Shown here piece after piece: positions 5,537-12,974 of a stretch of DNA of 13,622 bases. The notes under the pieces were generated by a model that had not been told where the DNA came from, did no database searches, and saw nothing but the letters and a program-made list of their open reading frames with translations. Source of the DNA: CAZMRF01 sp964568735 (GTDB lineage Bacteria; Acidobacteriota; Polarisedimenticolia; JACPZX01); contig CAZMRF010000084.1 of NCBI GenBank assembly GCA_964568735.1, positions 1 to 13,622 on the forward strand, given 5' to 3'. The translations under genes and the position numbers were made by a program. The first letter of the stretch is position 1; every line of letters begins with the position of its first letter.

Positions 5537-5542
5537 GATGCT

Positions 5543-5574
5543 CTGATGCTAGGCTTCGAAGCATCAGATGTCAA
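5543..5574 (-). promoter_or_regulatory. vapBC promoter with overlapping operator palindrome
   Basis: On the minus strand TTGACA (5574-5569), a 17-bp spacer and TAGCAT (5551-5546) make a near-consensus promoter. CTGATGCT (5543-5550) and AGCATCAG (5560-5567) are perfect 8-bp inverted arms around a 9-bp centre, covering the -10 and spacer. That is where a VapBC autorepressor would be expected to sit. The inferred start site is about 3 bases before the vapB ATG. Confidence 0.7.
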
Positions 5575-7622
5575 TCTTGATCCGGTTTCCCGGCCGCATC
5601 CTGCTCCCGCCGCCTTCCCTTGCTCCGGCGCAGGCCGATATTGCGGTCGGCGTAGGCGGCCACCTCGACGAGCTGCTCCAGCGGGTGCTCGAGGCGGGGA
5701 TCCTGGCTGCTGCGCAGGACGACTTCCTTGGCGAAGAGCAAGGAGAGGTATCGGAGCTTGAGGCCGGGCTGGTCCGCGATGGCGCGGTACTCGCGGTGGC
5801 CGACGTTCACCTGCCAGCGGCCGTCGATCATCCGCGAACGCCAGACGGCGCCGGGTTGATCCACGAGCTCTGGGTCGGGGATCCCTTCGTCGGCGCCGCG
5901 GGAAGGAATGACCTCGAGGACCTCGACCTGCGCCCGCGCCTCTGTTTCCCGCCCGGCGCTCCGTGCCGTCACGACGAGAAGGCCTTCGGCCGGCTGCGCA
6001 GCTGCCCGCACGATCACCTGGTCCGGCCGTCTCTCGACCTCCTCCAGGATCCCGACCGGCCCTTCGAGCCGCCACTCGAACGTCACGGCCTCGTCCACGG
6101 GGCGCCCGGTCCCATCGAGCGCGGCCGCACGCGCGCGCCTCGTCCCGAGGCACTCGACGCGCAAAGGTGAGGGTGTGAGGCGCACGGAAGCGAGGGGGCC
6201 CGCGGGGAGCAGATCCACAGGTGGAAGATCCTGCTCCTCCTCGGAGTCACCGGGATGCGGTTCATCATCGGCGGACCCGGCCGACTCGCCGGCGGCTGGT
6301 TGGCCGGCACGTGCTCCGCTCTCGCCGCTCGCATCCTCGTCGGTGCGGCCGGCCTCCGGCGAAGCGCCGGGAGCCTGCGCCTCATCCTTCTCGCCGGCCA
6401 CGGGCAGCATGGCGTAGCGAGGGCGCTGCCGGTAGAAGTCGCGGAAGGCGCGCTGCAAGTCGCGGATGAGCGCGCGGTCAAGCTCCTCGGCTCTCCTCTT
6501 CTGGAGTCCGTCGAGCAGCGCGTTCAGGACGGGCTCCGCCGTCACGATGGCACCCGCAAAGGCCCCCGCGGCCTCGTCGGGCACGAGCCCTCTGCGGCTC
6601 CCGGGCGCGACCTGGAAGTCCGCGTAGTCCACCAGTCCCGTCAGGCGTGTATCTGTCCAGGGCGGATGGTCCAGGCCCAGGTGGGCGAGGTCGTGGAAGC
6701 TCTCCGCGACCAGGGTCCCCGTGGTGTAGACGGCGATCCCGCGGGCTTCGACGCCGCCCTCGGCCCCGGCGGCAAGGTAGATCTCGAAGCGGATGGGAGA
6801 GTGGCCGGGGACGGGGACGGGCCCAATCCCCTCCAGGCGCTCCCCAAGGAACTTGACGGGCCGGACGGGGTTCATCTTCTGAGATCGACCCCGGCTCATC
6901 CGATCCACGACGACGAGATCCACTTCGCGCGAGAGGAGCTGGCCGCGCAGCTCCGAGGCGAGATAGTCCGCCGCCCTTCGTCCGCCGAGCACGCCCAGCG
7001 CCTCGCGGTGCAGGTCCGCCACCACGACCTCCGTCCACCGGCCGTCGAGGGGCAGCCGCCCGCGCACGGGCTCGATGACGAAGTCGGGACGGTCGCGGTG
7101 GAGAATCAGATGGTGGGCGCGCTGTCCCGGGACCGATGTGCGCATCTCCAGCACACGCCCGAGGCTCCAGAAGCCCAGGAGGCCGATCCCGTACTGCCCC
7201 TGCGTCATCAGCCTGAGCCTCTCCTCGGGCGAGAGCGAGCGCTTCCGGCTGTGGCCGATGTGCGTCGCGACATACCTGAGCGCCTCCGCCCGGCCCATCT
7301 CGGGGATGACGCCTTCGCCGTCGTCGAGGATCCTGAGGCAGGGGAGTCCCCCTTGCCGGATGCGCGTGACGGTGATCCTGCGAGCGCCGGCGTCCAGGCT
7401 GTTCTGGACCAGCTCGGCGAGGGCCTTGCGCGGATCGGGCTGGCTGAGCGCGAGCCACCGGATCAGTTCGAAAGGATCGTGGGGGCGGACCTTGCCGCGC
7501 ACCGCGTCGCGCGACCAACCGCCTTCGCGAGCGCGGCCGGAGCGGCGGCGTCGCGGACGGGGCGAAGAGGCGCTCTCTCCCGGCCCTCCTGTGGGAGGAA
7601 TGGGGTGGTCGCTGTCCAGCAT
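5571..7622 (-). CDS. GHKL (HSP90-like) ATPase with C-terminal Ig-like region
   Basis: This is a 683-aa cytoplasmic protein. Residues 1-45 are basic and disordered. Residues 50-210 are a HATPase_c_3-type GHKL domain, with N-box ELVQNSLDAGA (Glu70, Asn74, Asp77), DDGEGV (Asp100-Gly104) and the ATP-lid GQYGIGLLGFWSLG (142-155). A second alpha/beta part follows to about 400 (RPVKFLG, YTTGTLVAESFHDL, TDTRLTGLVDYADF), as in MutL/HSP90-type transducer domains. After an acidic Pro/Glu-rich linker comes a beta-sandwich-like stretch (VRLTPSPLRVECLG to ARAQVEVLEV) resembling an Ig-like domain. A terminal helical region (WQVNVGHREYRAI and RYLSLLFAKEVVL) follows. It ends before vapB and lies 82 bases below the 62-aa gene, in the same direction as the SNF2 helicase. 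ATP-driven dimer clamping is expected from the fold; the substrate is unknown. No Shine-Dalgarno supports the start at 7622, which could be further inside. Confidence 0.8.
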   Translation of the reverse strand: MLDSDHPIPPTGGPGESASSPRPRRRRSGRAREGGWSRDAVRGKVRPHDPFELIRWLALSQPDPRKALAELVQNSLDAGARRITVTRIRQGGLPCLRILDDGEGVIPEMGRAEALRYVATHIGHSRKRSLSPEERLRLMTQGQYGIGLLGFWSLGRVLEMRTSVPGQRAHHLILHRDRPDFVIEPVRGRLPLDGRWTEVVVADLHREALGVLGGRRAADYLASELRGQLLSREVDLVVVDRMSRGRSQKMNPVRPVKFLGERLEGIGPVPVPGHSPIRFEIYLAAGAEGGVEARGIAVYTTGTLVAESFHDLAHLGLDHPPWTDTRLTGLVDYADFQVAPGSRRGLVPDEAAGAFAGAIVTAEPVLNALLDGLQKRRAEELDRALIRDLQRAFRDFYRQRPRYAMLPVAGEKDEAQAPGASPEAGRTDEDASGESGARAGQPAAGESAGSADDEPHPGDSEEEQDLPPVDLLPAGPLASVRLTPSPLRVECLGTRRARAAALDGTGRPVDEAVTFEWRLEGPVGILEEVERRPDQVIVRAAAQPAEGLLVVTARSAGRETEARAQVEVLEVIPSRGADEGIPDPELVDQPGAVWRSRMIDGRWQVNVGHREYRAIADQPGLKLRYLSLLFAKEVVLRSSQDPRLEHPLEQLVEVAAYADRNIGLRRSKGRRREQDAAGKPDQD

Positions 7623-7704
7623 CCCGGGAGGCTACCACAGGCTCCGGGAATCCAAGCGAGAGCGCAGGCTTTCTGTACGGCTGACCCGGAATCCGACGGG
7701 GATA

Positions 7705-7893
7705 TCAGTCCTTCAGCTCGAAGGGGGGGGCGCGTCGCAAAAGGAGCCTCTCGCGCGGATCCCCCGAGCGGGGCGGCAGTTGAGCGAGGAACTCCAGATA
7801 GCCCCTCAGGTCGAGGGGGGAGAGGCTCACAGCCCGTCGAAGGGCGTTCACGTCCTCCCGGGTCGTCGGCAGGTCGCGCTCGAGATCAAGCAT
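7705..7893 (-). CDS. Conserved-looking small protein between the SNF2 helicase and the GHKL ATPase
   Basis: This is a 62-aa soluble protein, predicted mostly helical: ERDLPTTREDVNALRRA, LSPLDLRGYLEFLAQL, then a basic tail ending APPFELKD. Its composition is that of a real protein and not a GC shadow, and DLPTTxEDVxALRR looks like a sequence I have met in hypothetical proteins, without a known function. It begins 46 bases inside the end of the helicase gene, so translation is likely coupled. The GHKL ATPase follows after 82 bases. It may be an adaptor linking the two ATPases (inference). A run of eight C on the coding strand (top-strand G run 7723-7730) encodes part of the tail and is prone to slippage. 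The ATG at 7893 has only GAGG immediately before it. Confidence 0.6.
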   Translation of the reverse strand: MLDLERDLPTTREDVNALRRAVSLSPLDLRGYLEFLAQLPPRSGDPRERLLLRRAPPFELKD

Positions 7894-9119
7894 CCTCGAT
7901 GGACCGTCGGATCTCGTCCTACCTGTCCTCCAGCCCCGCTCTTCTGATCGAGCGCTTCGGCCAGCGCCCGGAAGACGGTGGCCAGGGACTTTCTGTGCTC
8001 CGGCGGCAACGCGGGTGCCACCGCTGCGACCGCCATGGCGAGAGCGTGCGGGTCCACGGCTCCGGCGGACGCGCCGGGCGCCTCGGCGGCTCCTGCGGGA
8101 GCCTCCACCCCCGCTGGTGTAGCTCTCGGATCCAGCGCCGACGGGATGGGCGCCGCTATCGAGCTTGAGTCGGTGGTGCCCGCCTCTGCGGCCCTGTCCT
8201 GCGCGGTCCCCCGTGGGCCGCCCTCGGAAGCCGCCCCGGCGGCATCCGTAGCAAGCTCAACGTCCGGTGCGATCCCCGGTGCGCGGGTCTCGATCAGCGC
8301 CTGCACCATCTCCCGGAAGGCGCCGCTGCCGCCGGGCGCGGCGATGACGTCCTCGCCGTGGCGGGCCCAGATGCTATCGAGAACCTTCCGCTTCGTGGCG
8401 TGCAGTTGGAGGATCCTGTGCTCGATGCTGTCTTCGCAGATCATCAGCACCTCCTGCACCGTCCGGCGCGAGCCAATCCGGTGGACGCGGGCCACGCGCT
8501 GCTCGAGCCGCGCCGGGTTCCAGGGGAGATCCAGGTTGATGACGACCTCGGCGGCCTGCAGATTCAGGCCGACCCCGCCCGCGTCGGTGCTGATGAAGAC
8601 GGCCGCCCCCTCCGCATCCGTGAAGGAGCGTATGAGCGCGGGGCGTGCGCGAACGGGCACGTTCCCGCGCAGGTGAAAGGCGGGCAGCTTCAGGCGTCCG
8701 CAGAGGGCCTCCACTCGCTCGGTCATGTCGGTCCACTCGGAGAAGACGACCGCCTTGCGGCCCTCCCCGAGGCAGAGGTCGCGGAGCGCCTGCTCCAGCT
8801 CGCTCAGCTTGGGAATCTTGCGATCGTCCCGGGCTGGCGCGTCCAATCCGAGCATGTGCGGGCCGTTGCAGCAGCGCCGCGCGATCACGAGCAGTCGCAT
8901 CATCCGCTCGAGATCGGCGGGCAGGATGACCTTCTTGTTTGCGATCCGGACCACCTGCGCCATCACGTCGTCGTAGGTGTCGATGACCGCCGGGTGCATC
9001 GGCACCATCACGGTGGAGCGCACGCGCCGGGGAAGCTCCAGCGCCACGTCCTCCTTGCGCCGGCGCAGGAAGGCCGGCGCGAGGCGCGATCGCAGCGCGT
9101 CCAGGTTCCGGTAGAGCAC
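7848..9119 (-). CDS. SNF2 helicase, C-terminal part (motifs IV-VI), downstream of an in-frame TAG
   Basis: This is the second half of the SWIM-SNF2 helicase whose first half is 9222-10214. The frame is the same and is open from the TAG at 9222-9224, and residues before the GTG at 9119 (EAYAIAQLIDQRLLPPLWQIDREHF) are still helicase-like. RecA-like domain 2 carries KAVVFSEWTDM, FISTDAGGVGLNLQAAEVVINLDLPWNP (motif V) and QRVARVHRIGSRRTV (motif VI), all intact. From about residue 290 the tail is Ala/Pro/Gly-rich, then HRKSLATVFRALAEAL. As an isolated polypeptide it lacks the ATP-binding lobe and should be inactive unless readthrough, suppression or association with the first half restores it. The intact coding sequence would be 788 residues. 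The end overlaps the small gene at 7705-7893. Confidence 0.7.
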   Translation of the reverse strand: MLYRNLDALRSRLAPAFLRRRKEDVALELPRRVRSTVMVPMHPAVIDTYDDVMAQVVRIANKKVILPADLERMMRLLVIARRCCNGPHMLGLDAPARDDRKIPKLSELEQALRDLCLGEGRKAVVFSEWTDMTERVEALCGRLKLPAFHLRGNVPVRARPALIRSFTDAEGAAVFISTDAGGVGLNLQAAEVVINLDLPWNPARLEQRVARVHRIGSRRTVQEVLMICEDSIEHRILQLHATKRKVLDSIWARHGEDVIAAPGGSGAFREMVQALIETRAPGIAPDVELATDAAGAASEGGPRGTAQDRAAEAGTTDSSSIAAPIPSALDPRATPAGVEAPAGAAEAPGASAGAVDPHALAMAVAAVAPALPPEHRKSLATVFRALAEALDQKSGAGGQVGRDPTVHRGCLISSATCRRPGRT

Positions 9120-9221
9120 GACCCGGCGGCCCTTCGGGTCGCGAACGAAGTGTTCCCGATCGATCTGCCACAGGGGTGGCAGGAGCCGCTGGTCGATGAG
9201 CTGGGCGATCGCGTAGGCCTC

Positions 9222-10214
9222 CTAGAGGCGGTTCTCGAGGGGCGTCCCGGTCAGTGCGAACAGGTACCGGCTGGGGATCGTTTTCAGCACACGGGCGGTA
9301 CGCGTGCGCAGGCCCTTGGCCCTCTGGGCCTCGTCGATGATCAAGAGATCGGGCGCGTGCGCCGCGTGATGCTCGTGATCGCGCAGGACCTGTTCATAGT
9401 GAGTGATCATCCATCGAGGCCGCGTGGCGATCACCTTCTGCCGAGCTTCCGTCGAGCCTTCCAGGAGAACCGGCTCCTCTCCGAGCCATTTGCGAATCTC
9501 CTCCTGCCAGCCACCCCTCAGGCTTGCCGGGCAGATGATCGTCACCTGTCGTGCGGGAGGGGAAGCCTCGTGGAGCGCTGCGGCCGCGAGGAGTGCCTGG
9601 ACTGTCTTCCCGAGCCCCATCTCGTCGGCGAGAAGCGCGCGGCCGGCCGTTGCGAGGAAGGTCGCGCCGGTCCACTGGTAGGGGTAGGGCTTCAGGCCGA
9701 GGGGCGGCATGAGGCGCGCGAAGTCCCGGGCGGGCAGCGTCGGCCTCTGCTCGGCCCGCCGGGCGAGCCAGGAGCGGGCCTCGGGCTCGACCCAGGAGCC
9801 GAACCCTTCAAGCCAGGCGTGCATCTCCTTCTCATCCCGTGCGAGCGGCCTCAGCGGGAGACCGTCCGCGTCGAAGGCGGCGCGTACAGCCCGCGAGCCG
9901 CGGCCGGAGGGCCGGCCGAAGAGTCTCGGCTCGACGATCTCTCCGAAATGGAGATAGATCCCGGGCCGGCGGGCAGCCCGCAGGTGGCCGGCGCCGAGCT
10001 TCAGCCGGGATGAACCCAGGAGAGATCTCACCTTCTCGACGTGTTTGCACGTGTGGAGACGGTTGGCCTCGAAATCGGGACATTCGCAGGAGTGAGGCCC
10101 GGTGGCACTGCCGCGCAGGCGGACTCGATAGGTGAATCCCGATCCGCTTCCGATGTGCATCCAGGGCGGTGCGTCTGGCTTGAGCGGCATCTTCTCGCGG
10201 CGGGCGGCGACCAC
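9222..10214 (-). CDS. SWIM zinc-finger SNF2 helicase, N-terminal part, ended by an in-frame TAG
   Basis: This 330-aa fragment is the first half of a bacterial SWI2/SNF2 DNA translocase. A SWIM zinc finger (Cys43-x-Cys45, Cys56-x-His58; CECPDFEANRLHTCKH) binds nucleic acid or protein. A linker (71-170) precedes the ATPase lobe: YQWTGATFLA, Walker A ALLADEMGLGKT (193-204), TIICPASLRGGWQEEI, motif II IDEAQRAK (293-300) and motif III LTGTPLENRL (321-330). TAG then replaces a codon that is normally Glu in this family, and the second lobe continues in the same frame to 7848. Cleanly continuous homology on both sides points to one nonsense substitution (GAG or CAG to TAG), readthrough, or a sequence error. 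The GTG at 10214 has a nearby GGAG; the ATG at 10190 is an alternative. Confidence 0.8.
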   Translation of the reverse strand: MVAARREKMPLKPDAPPWMHIGSGSGFTYRVRLRGSATGPHSCECPDFEANRLHTCKHVEKVRSLLGSSRLKLGAGHLRAARRPGIYLHFGEIVEPRLFGRPSGRGSRAVRAAFDADGLPLRPLARDEKEMHAWLEGFGSWVEPEARSWLARRAEQRPTLPARDFARLMPPLGLKPYPYQWTGATFLATAGRALLADEMGLGKTVQALLAAAALHEASPPARQVTIICPASLRGGWQEEIRKWLGEEPVLLEGSTEARQKVIATRPRWMITHYEQVLRDHEHHAAHAPDLLIIDEAQRAKGLRTRTARVLKTIPSRYLFALTGTPLENRL

Positions 10215-10606
10215 CCGCTCCGCGAGAGCCCGCGGCAGCGCGGCTCTCCGGCGTCAGAATACTCCCGGTACGGCCACGAGGACAGAGATGCCGCACATCG
10301 GCAGTTCCGAGGTCGAGCCGTCGCCCCGCTCCGATCACGATGGTCCGATCAACGTGATCGCCATGGGCCGTTGTACGCAAGAACCAGCGGCCCTGTAGAG
10401 CCCATGTCCCCCTTGCTCCACCCCACGTATAGCCGTATATCGAGCCTACCTCTGTTCGAGTCGACCATCTCGAAGCGCGCTGCGGGAGCGGTTTCAAGAG
10501 GCCGACCACATCCCTTCCTCCCCATGTGCACGCTGGGATCATGAATCCAACCAGCGCGGACGCTGTCGCGAGTCGTGCCGAGGAGGGGGAAGGAGGAGGG
10601 AATCGT
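10215..10606. other. Divergent intergenic region, helicase to secreted protein
   Basis: About 390 bases contain no recognised gene; open frames here are low-complexity. On the minus strand TATTCT (10261-10256) could be the helicase -10, though its -35 is poor. Just below it a hairpin, GAGAGCC (10224-10230) with GGCTCTC (10242-10248), would lie at the very 5' end of the mRNA. On the plus strand TTGCTC (10413-10418), 17 bases and TATATC (10436-10441) may be the promoter of the secreted protein, giving a leader of about 160 nt. All of these are by-eye and weak. Confidence 0.35.
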
Positions 10607-11980
10607 ATGAAGGTTCGCGCGGCATTGGTCTCAATGTCACTCTGCCTCGCGGCGGTTCCGGCCGTCGCGCAGCACACGCAGGCTGGAAAGCGGGTCGCGT
10701 TGCTCGCCAGACTCGACCCCCGATCCAGGTACTCGGCCTCCTGGGGGTACTCAGCCGGCGGCCGGGAGTACGCCCTGGTCGGCGAGAGAATGGGAACCAT
10801 GTTCGTGGACGTGACGGACCCGGCTCATCCTGTAGAGACCGCTTTCGTCACGGGGAACGAGTCTGAGTTCAGAGAGATGAAGACCTGGCAGAACTACGCG
10901 TACATCAGCACCGAAGGGATCCGCGATTCGAGTGGCGCCCTCAGTCCGGCTCCCATCCAGATCGTGGATCTCTCCGGCCTGCCCTCCTCCGTCCAGCTCG
11001 TGAACACGATCACGGCGCCTTTCGCCACTACTCACACGCTCTGGATCGACGAAGACGGATTCCTCTATGCGAACGCCACCCAGTCCCTCACGGAGCCCGT
11101 CGTGGGCATGCGGATCTTCTCGCTCGCCGATCCCGTAAACCCTGTTCAGGTCGGGCAGCACAACCCCGGGAGCTTCCAGGATCTCGTCCACGATATCTAC
11201 GTTCGCGACGCGATCGGCTACGCGGCCATCATGTTCCGGCAGAAGGTCGAGATCCTCGACCTCACCGATAGAAGCAACCCCGTCGTGATGGGCTCATTCA
11301 CGACCCCCGATCCCTTGACACATAACACCTGGCTCGCAGACAACGGCCACGTGCTGGGAGTGACGGATGAATCGACGGGGGCCCCGGTCCTGTTCTACGA
11401 CGTCACGAACCCCGCGGCGCCCATCCTCCTTTCGAGATTCTACGGTCCGATCGGACAGCACCAGAATTCCACCGCGCACAACGTCCGGATCAAGGGAGAT
11501 CTCGCCGTCATCTCCTGGTATACGGAGGGCGTGCGCTTCGTGGACGTCTCCGATCCGACGCTACCGGTGGAGGTCGGCTACTACGACACCTTTCCGGGCT
11601 CGCCGGGGAGCTCGGTTGGGTTCGCCGGAGCGTGGGACGTGTACCCGTTTTTCGCTTCAGGAACCGTCATGGCGAGCGACATCACAGGCGGACTCTTCCT
11701 TCTCTCGTTCTCCGGACAGTACGGTATTCTCACGGGAACCGTTCGCGACTCAGGGACCCTTGCTCCGATCGCCGGTGCCAGCATCAGGGAGACGGCCAGC
11801 GGGTCCATCGTGCGCTCGGAATCGGATGGAAGGTACGGGATCGACGCCGAACCAGGCGCCGTCGAGCTGCAGGTGAGCGCGTCAGGGTACCAGACGACGC
11901 AGGTTCAGGCCGTCGCGCCACTACAAAGCCGGCAGATCGTTGACGTGCTGCTGATACGGGTTGCTACGGGTCATCCCTGA
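10607..11980 (+). CDS. Secreted choice-of-anchor-B protein with C-terminal carboxypeptidase-regulatory-like domain
   Basis: This is a 457-aa exported protein. Residues 1-21 form a signal peptide (MKVRAALVSMSLCLAAVPAVA|Q). Residues 30-370 carry LVIVD-type beta-propeller blades: MFVDVTDPAHPVETAFV, FSLADPVNPVQVG, EILDLTDRSNPVVMGSF, FYDVTNPAAPILLSRF and RFVDVSDPTLPVEVG. WQNYAYISTE and TTHTLWIDEDGFLY are typical of the choice-of-anchor-B family. Residues 377-455 (GILTGTVRDSGTLAPIAGASI and the final strands) form a carboxypeptidase-regulatory-like beta-sandwich. These proteins are surface or secreted and of unknown substrate. The C-terminus (RVATGHP) has no LPXTG, PEP-CTERM or type IX sorting signal, so the anchor that normally varies is replaced or absent. 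The start at 10607 is chosen for the signal peptide and the GGAGGAGGG just upstream; the frame itself opens at 10526. It converges on the SEC-C gene with a 17-bp overlap. Confidence 0.85.
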   Translation: MKVRAALVSMSLCLAAVPAVAQHTQAGKRVALLARLDPRSRYSASWGYSAGGREYALVGERMGTMFVDVTDPAHPVETAFVTGNESEFREMKTWQNYAYISTEGIRDSSGALSPAPIQIVDLSGLPSSVQLVNTITAPFATTHTLWIDEDGFLYANATQSLTEPVVGMRIFSLADPVNPVQVGQHNPGSFQDLVHDIYVRDAIGYAAIMFRQKVEILDLTDRSNPVVMGSFTTPDPLTHNTWLADNGHVLGVTDESTGAPVLFYDVTNPAAPILLSRFYGPIGQHQNSTAHNVRIKGDLAVISWYTEGVRFVDVSDPTLPVEVGYYDTFPGSPGSSVGFAGAWDVYPFFASGTVMASDITGGLFLLSFSGQYGILTGTVRDSGTLAPIAGASIRETASGSIVRSESDGRYGIDAEPGAVELQVSASGYQTTQVQAVAPLQSRQIVDVLLIRVATGHP

Positions 11981-12899
11981 ACCTTGCAGAAGGCCAGAGA
12001 TGCAAGCTGGTTGCGTGGAGGACGGTGTTGTCCCATCCCTTGTTCACACGGTTGCCGCGCTTGAGCCAGGAGAACTCGATCTTCCTGATCCGGCCGTCCC
12101 GCCCGGCGGTGGCGAGGCTCCGGAGGCCGGACTCGGACTCTCCGACGGCGAGCGCCCGCAGCGCCTGGAAGGCACGCTCGGGGTCGTCGATCTCGTAGTG
12201 GATCTGGTGGAGCTCGATGGGATCGCCATCGGTGTTCGTCAGCACCGGCGGGGGAGGGTTCAGGGCAAGCTCGCGCTCGTCGAGGTAGAGCTCGCGGAGC
12301 TGCTCCTCGAGCGAGCCGAGCAGGGCGGGGCTGATCTCCCCGTGGCGGTCCCTCAGGAACCTGCGCAGCTCGAGCACCTTGCCCTTGGTGTTGACGCCCA
12401 GGACCAGGGAGCCGGCTCCGACCATGAGCGCGAACCCGTCGAAGTCCACGACGCGGGCGTAGCGGACGTGTCCGGGCTGAAGCGTCATGGACGACGATCG
12501 CTCGGCCACCTCGTGCTCCGTTTCGAGGAGAAGATCTCGAAGCCGCATGCCCTCTCCGGGATCCGAGCGCAGCACGTCGAAGAAGCTGTGGACGGAGCCG
12601 ATGCAGGCCTCGATGAAGGTCCGCTCGCGGGCTCCGAGCGTGTAGCCGCGCTTCGCGAGGAAGGTCCCGGCGAGCGTCTTGCCGGGGTCGCGCAGAAGCA
12701 CGGGACCGTCGAGATCAGGCATGTGTTCGTGGGTGTAGAGGAGCCAGGGCCCGAAGATCTGCTCTTCAGGTCCGTCGACCTGAATCGTCTCGTCGCCGAA
12801 CGTGAACTCCTCGATGGCGGATTCGAGCCCCTTCCGTCCGAGAAGGCCGCGGCCGAACTCGATGATTTCGGGCTCGAGTCGCCTCTGCACCCGCCGCAT
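11964..12899 (-). CDS. Body of a SEC-C-type protein, separated from its SEC-C motif by TAG
   Basis: This 311-aa portion (EIIEFGRGLLGRKGLESAIEEF, FGPWLLYTHEH, LAKRGYTLGARERTFIEACIGSVHSFFDVL, LRDLLLETEHEVAERSSSMTLQPGHVRYARVVDFDGFALMVG) resembles the long C-terminal region of bacterial SEC-C metal-binding proteins. The frame is open further upstream to a TAG at 12975-12977, preceded in the same frame by a perfect SEC-C knuckle. The residues between the TAG and 12899 (SKWEPAWE) fit the family linker, so the intact gene was probably 11964-13043. The ATG at 12899 has no good ribosome site, so this part may only be made by readthrough or reinitiation. The function of the family is unknown. The last 17 bases overlap the convergent secreted-protein gene. 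It ends in TAG. Confidence 0.65.
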   Translation of the reverse strand: MRRVQRRLEPEIIEFGRGLLGRKGLESAIEEFTFGDETIQVDGPEEQIFGPWLLYTHEHMPDLDGPVLLRDPGKTLAGTFLAKRGYTLGARERTFIEACIGSVHSFFDVLRSDPGEGMRLRDLLLETEHEVAERSSSMTLQPGHVRYARVVDFDGFALMVGAGSLVLGVNTKGKVLELRRFLRDRHGEISPALLGSLEEQLRELYLDERELALNPPPPVLTNTDGDPIELHQIHYEIDDPERAFQALRALAVGESESGLRSLATAGRDGRIRKIEFSWLKRGNRVNKGWDNTVLHATSLHLWPSARFRDDP

Positions 12900-12974
12900 C
12901 TCCCACGCGGGCTCCCACTTCGACGGCTCCGCACCAGGCGAGGGGACGAGGGACGGCCGGGTCCCCGAAGTCTG

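Noticed and set aside
6255..10013. Two very long plus-strand frames (637 and 551 codons) opposite the GHKL and SNF2 genes
   Set aside because: They are mirror frames produced by high GC at third codon positions. The products are His/Arg/Gly-rich with no domain, while the minus strand carries clear ATPase and helicase motifs.
9832..10800. 322-codon minus-strand frame across the helicase start and intergenic region
   Set aside because: It is out of frame with the SWIM domain and overlaps the signal-peptide region of the secreted protein. No recognisable features.
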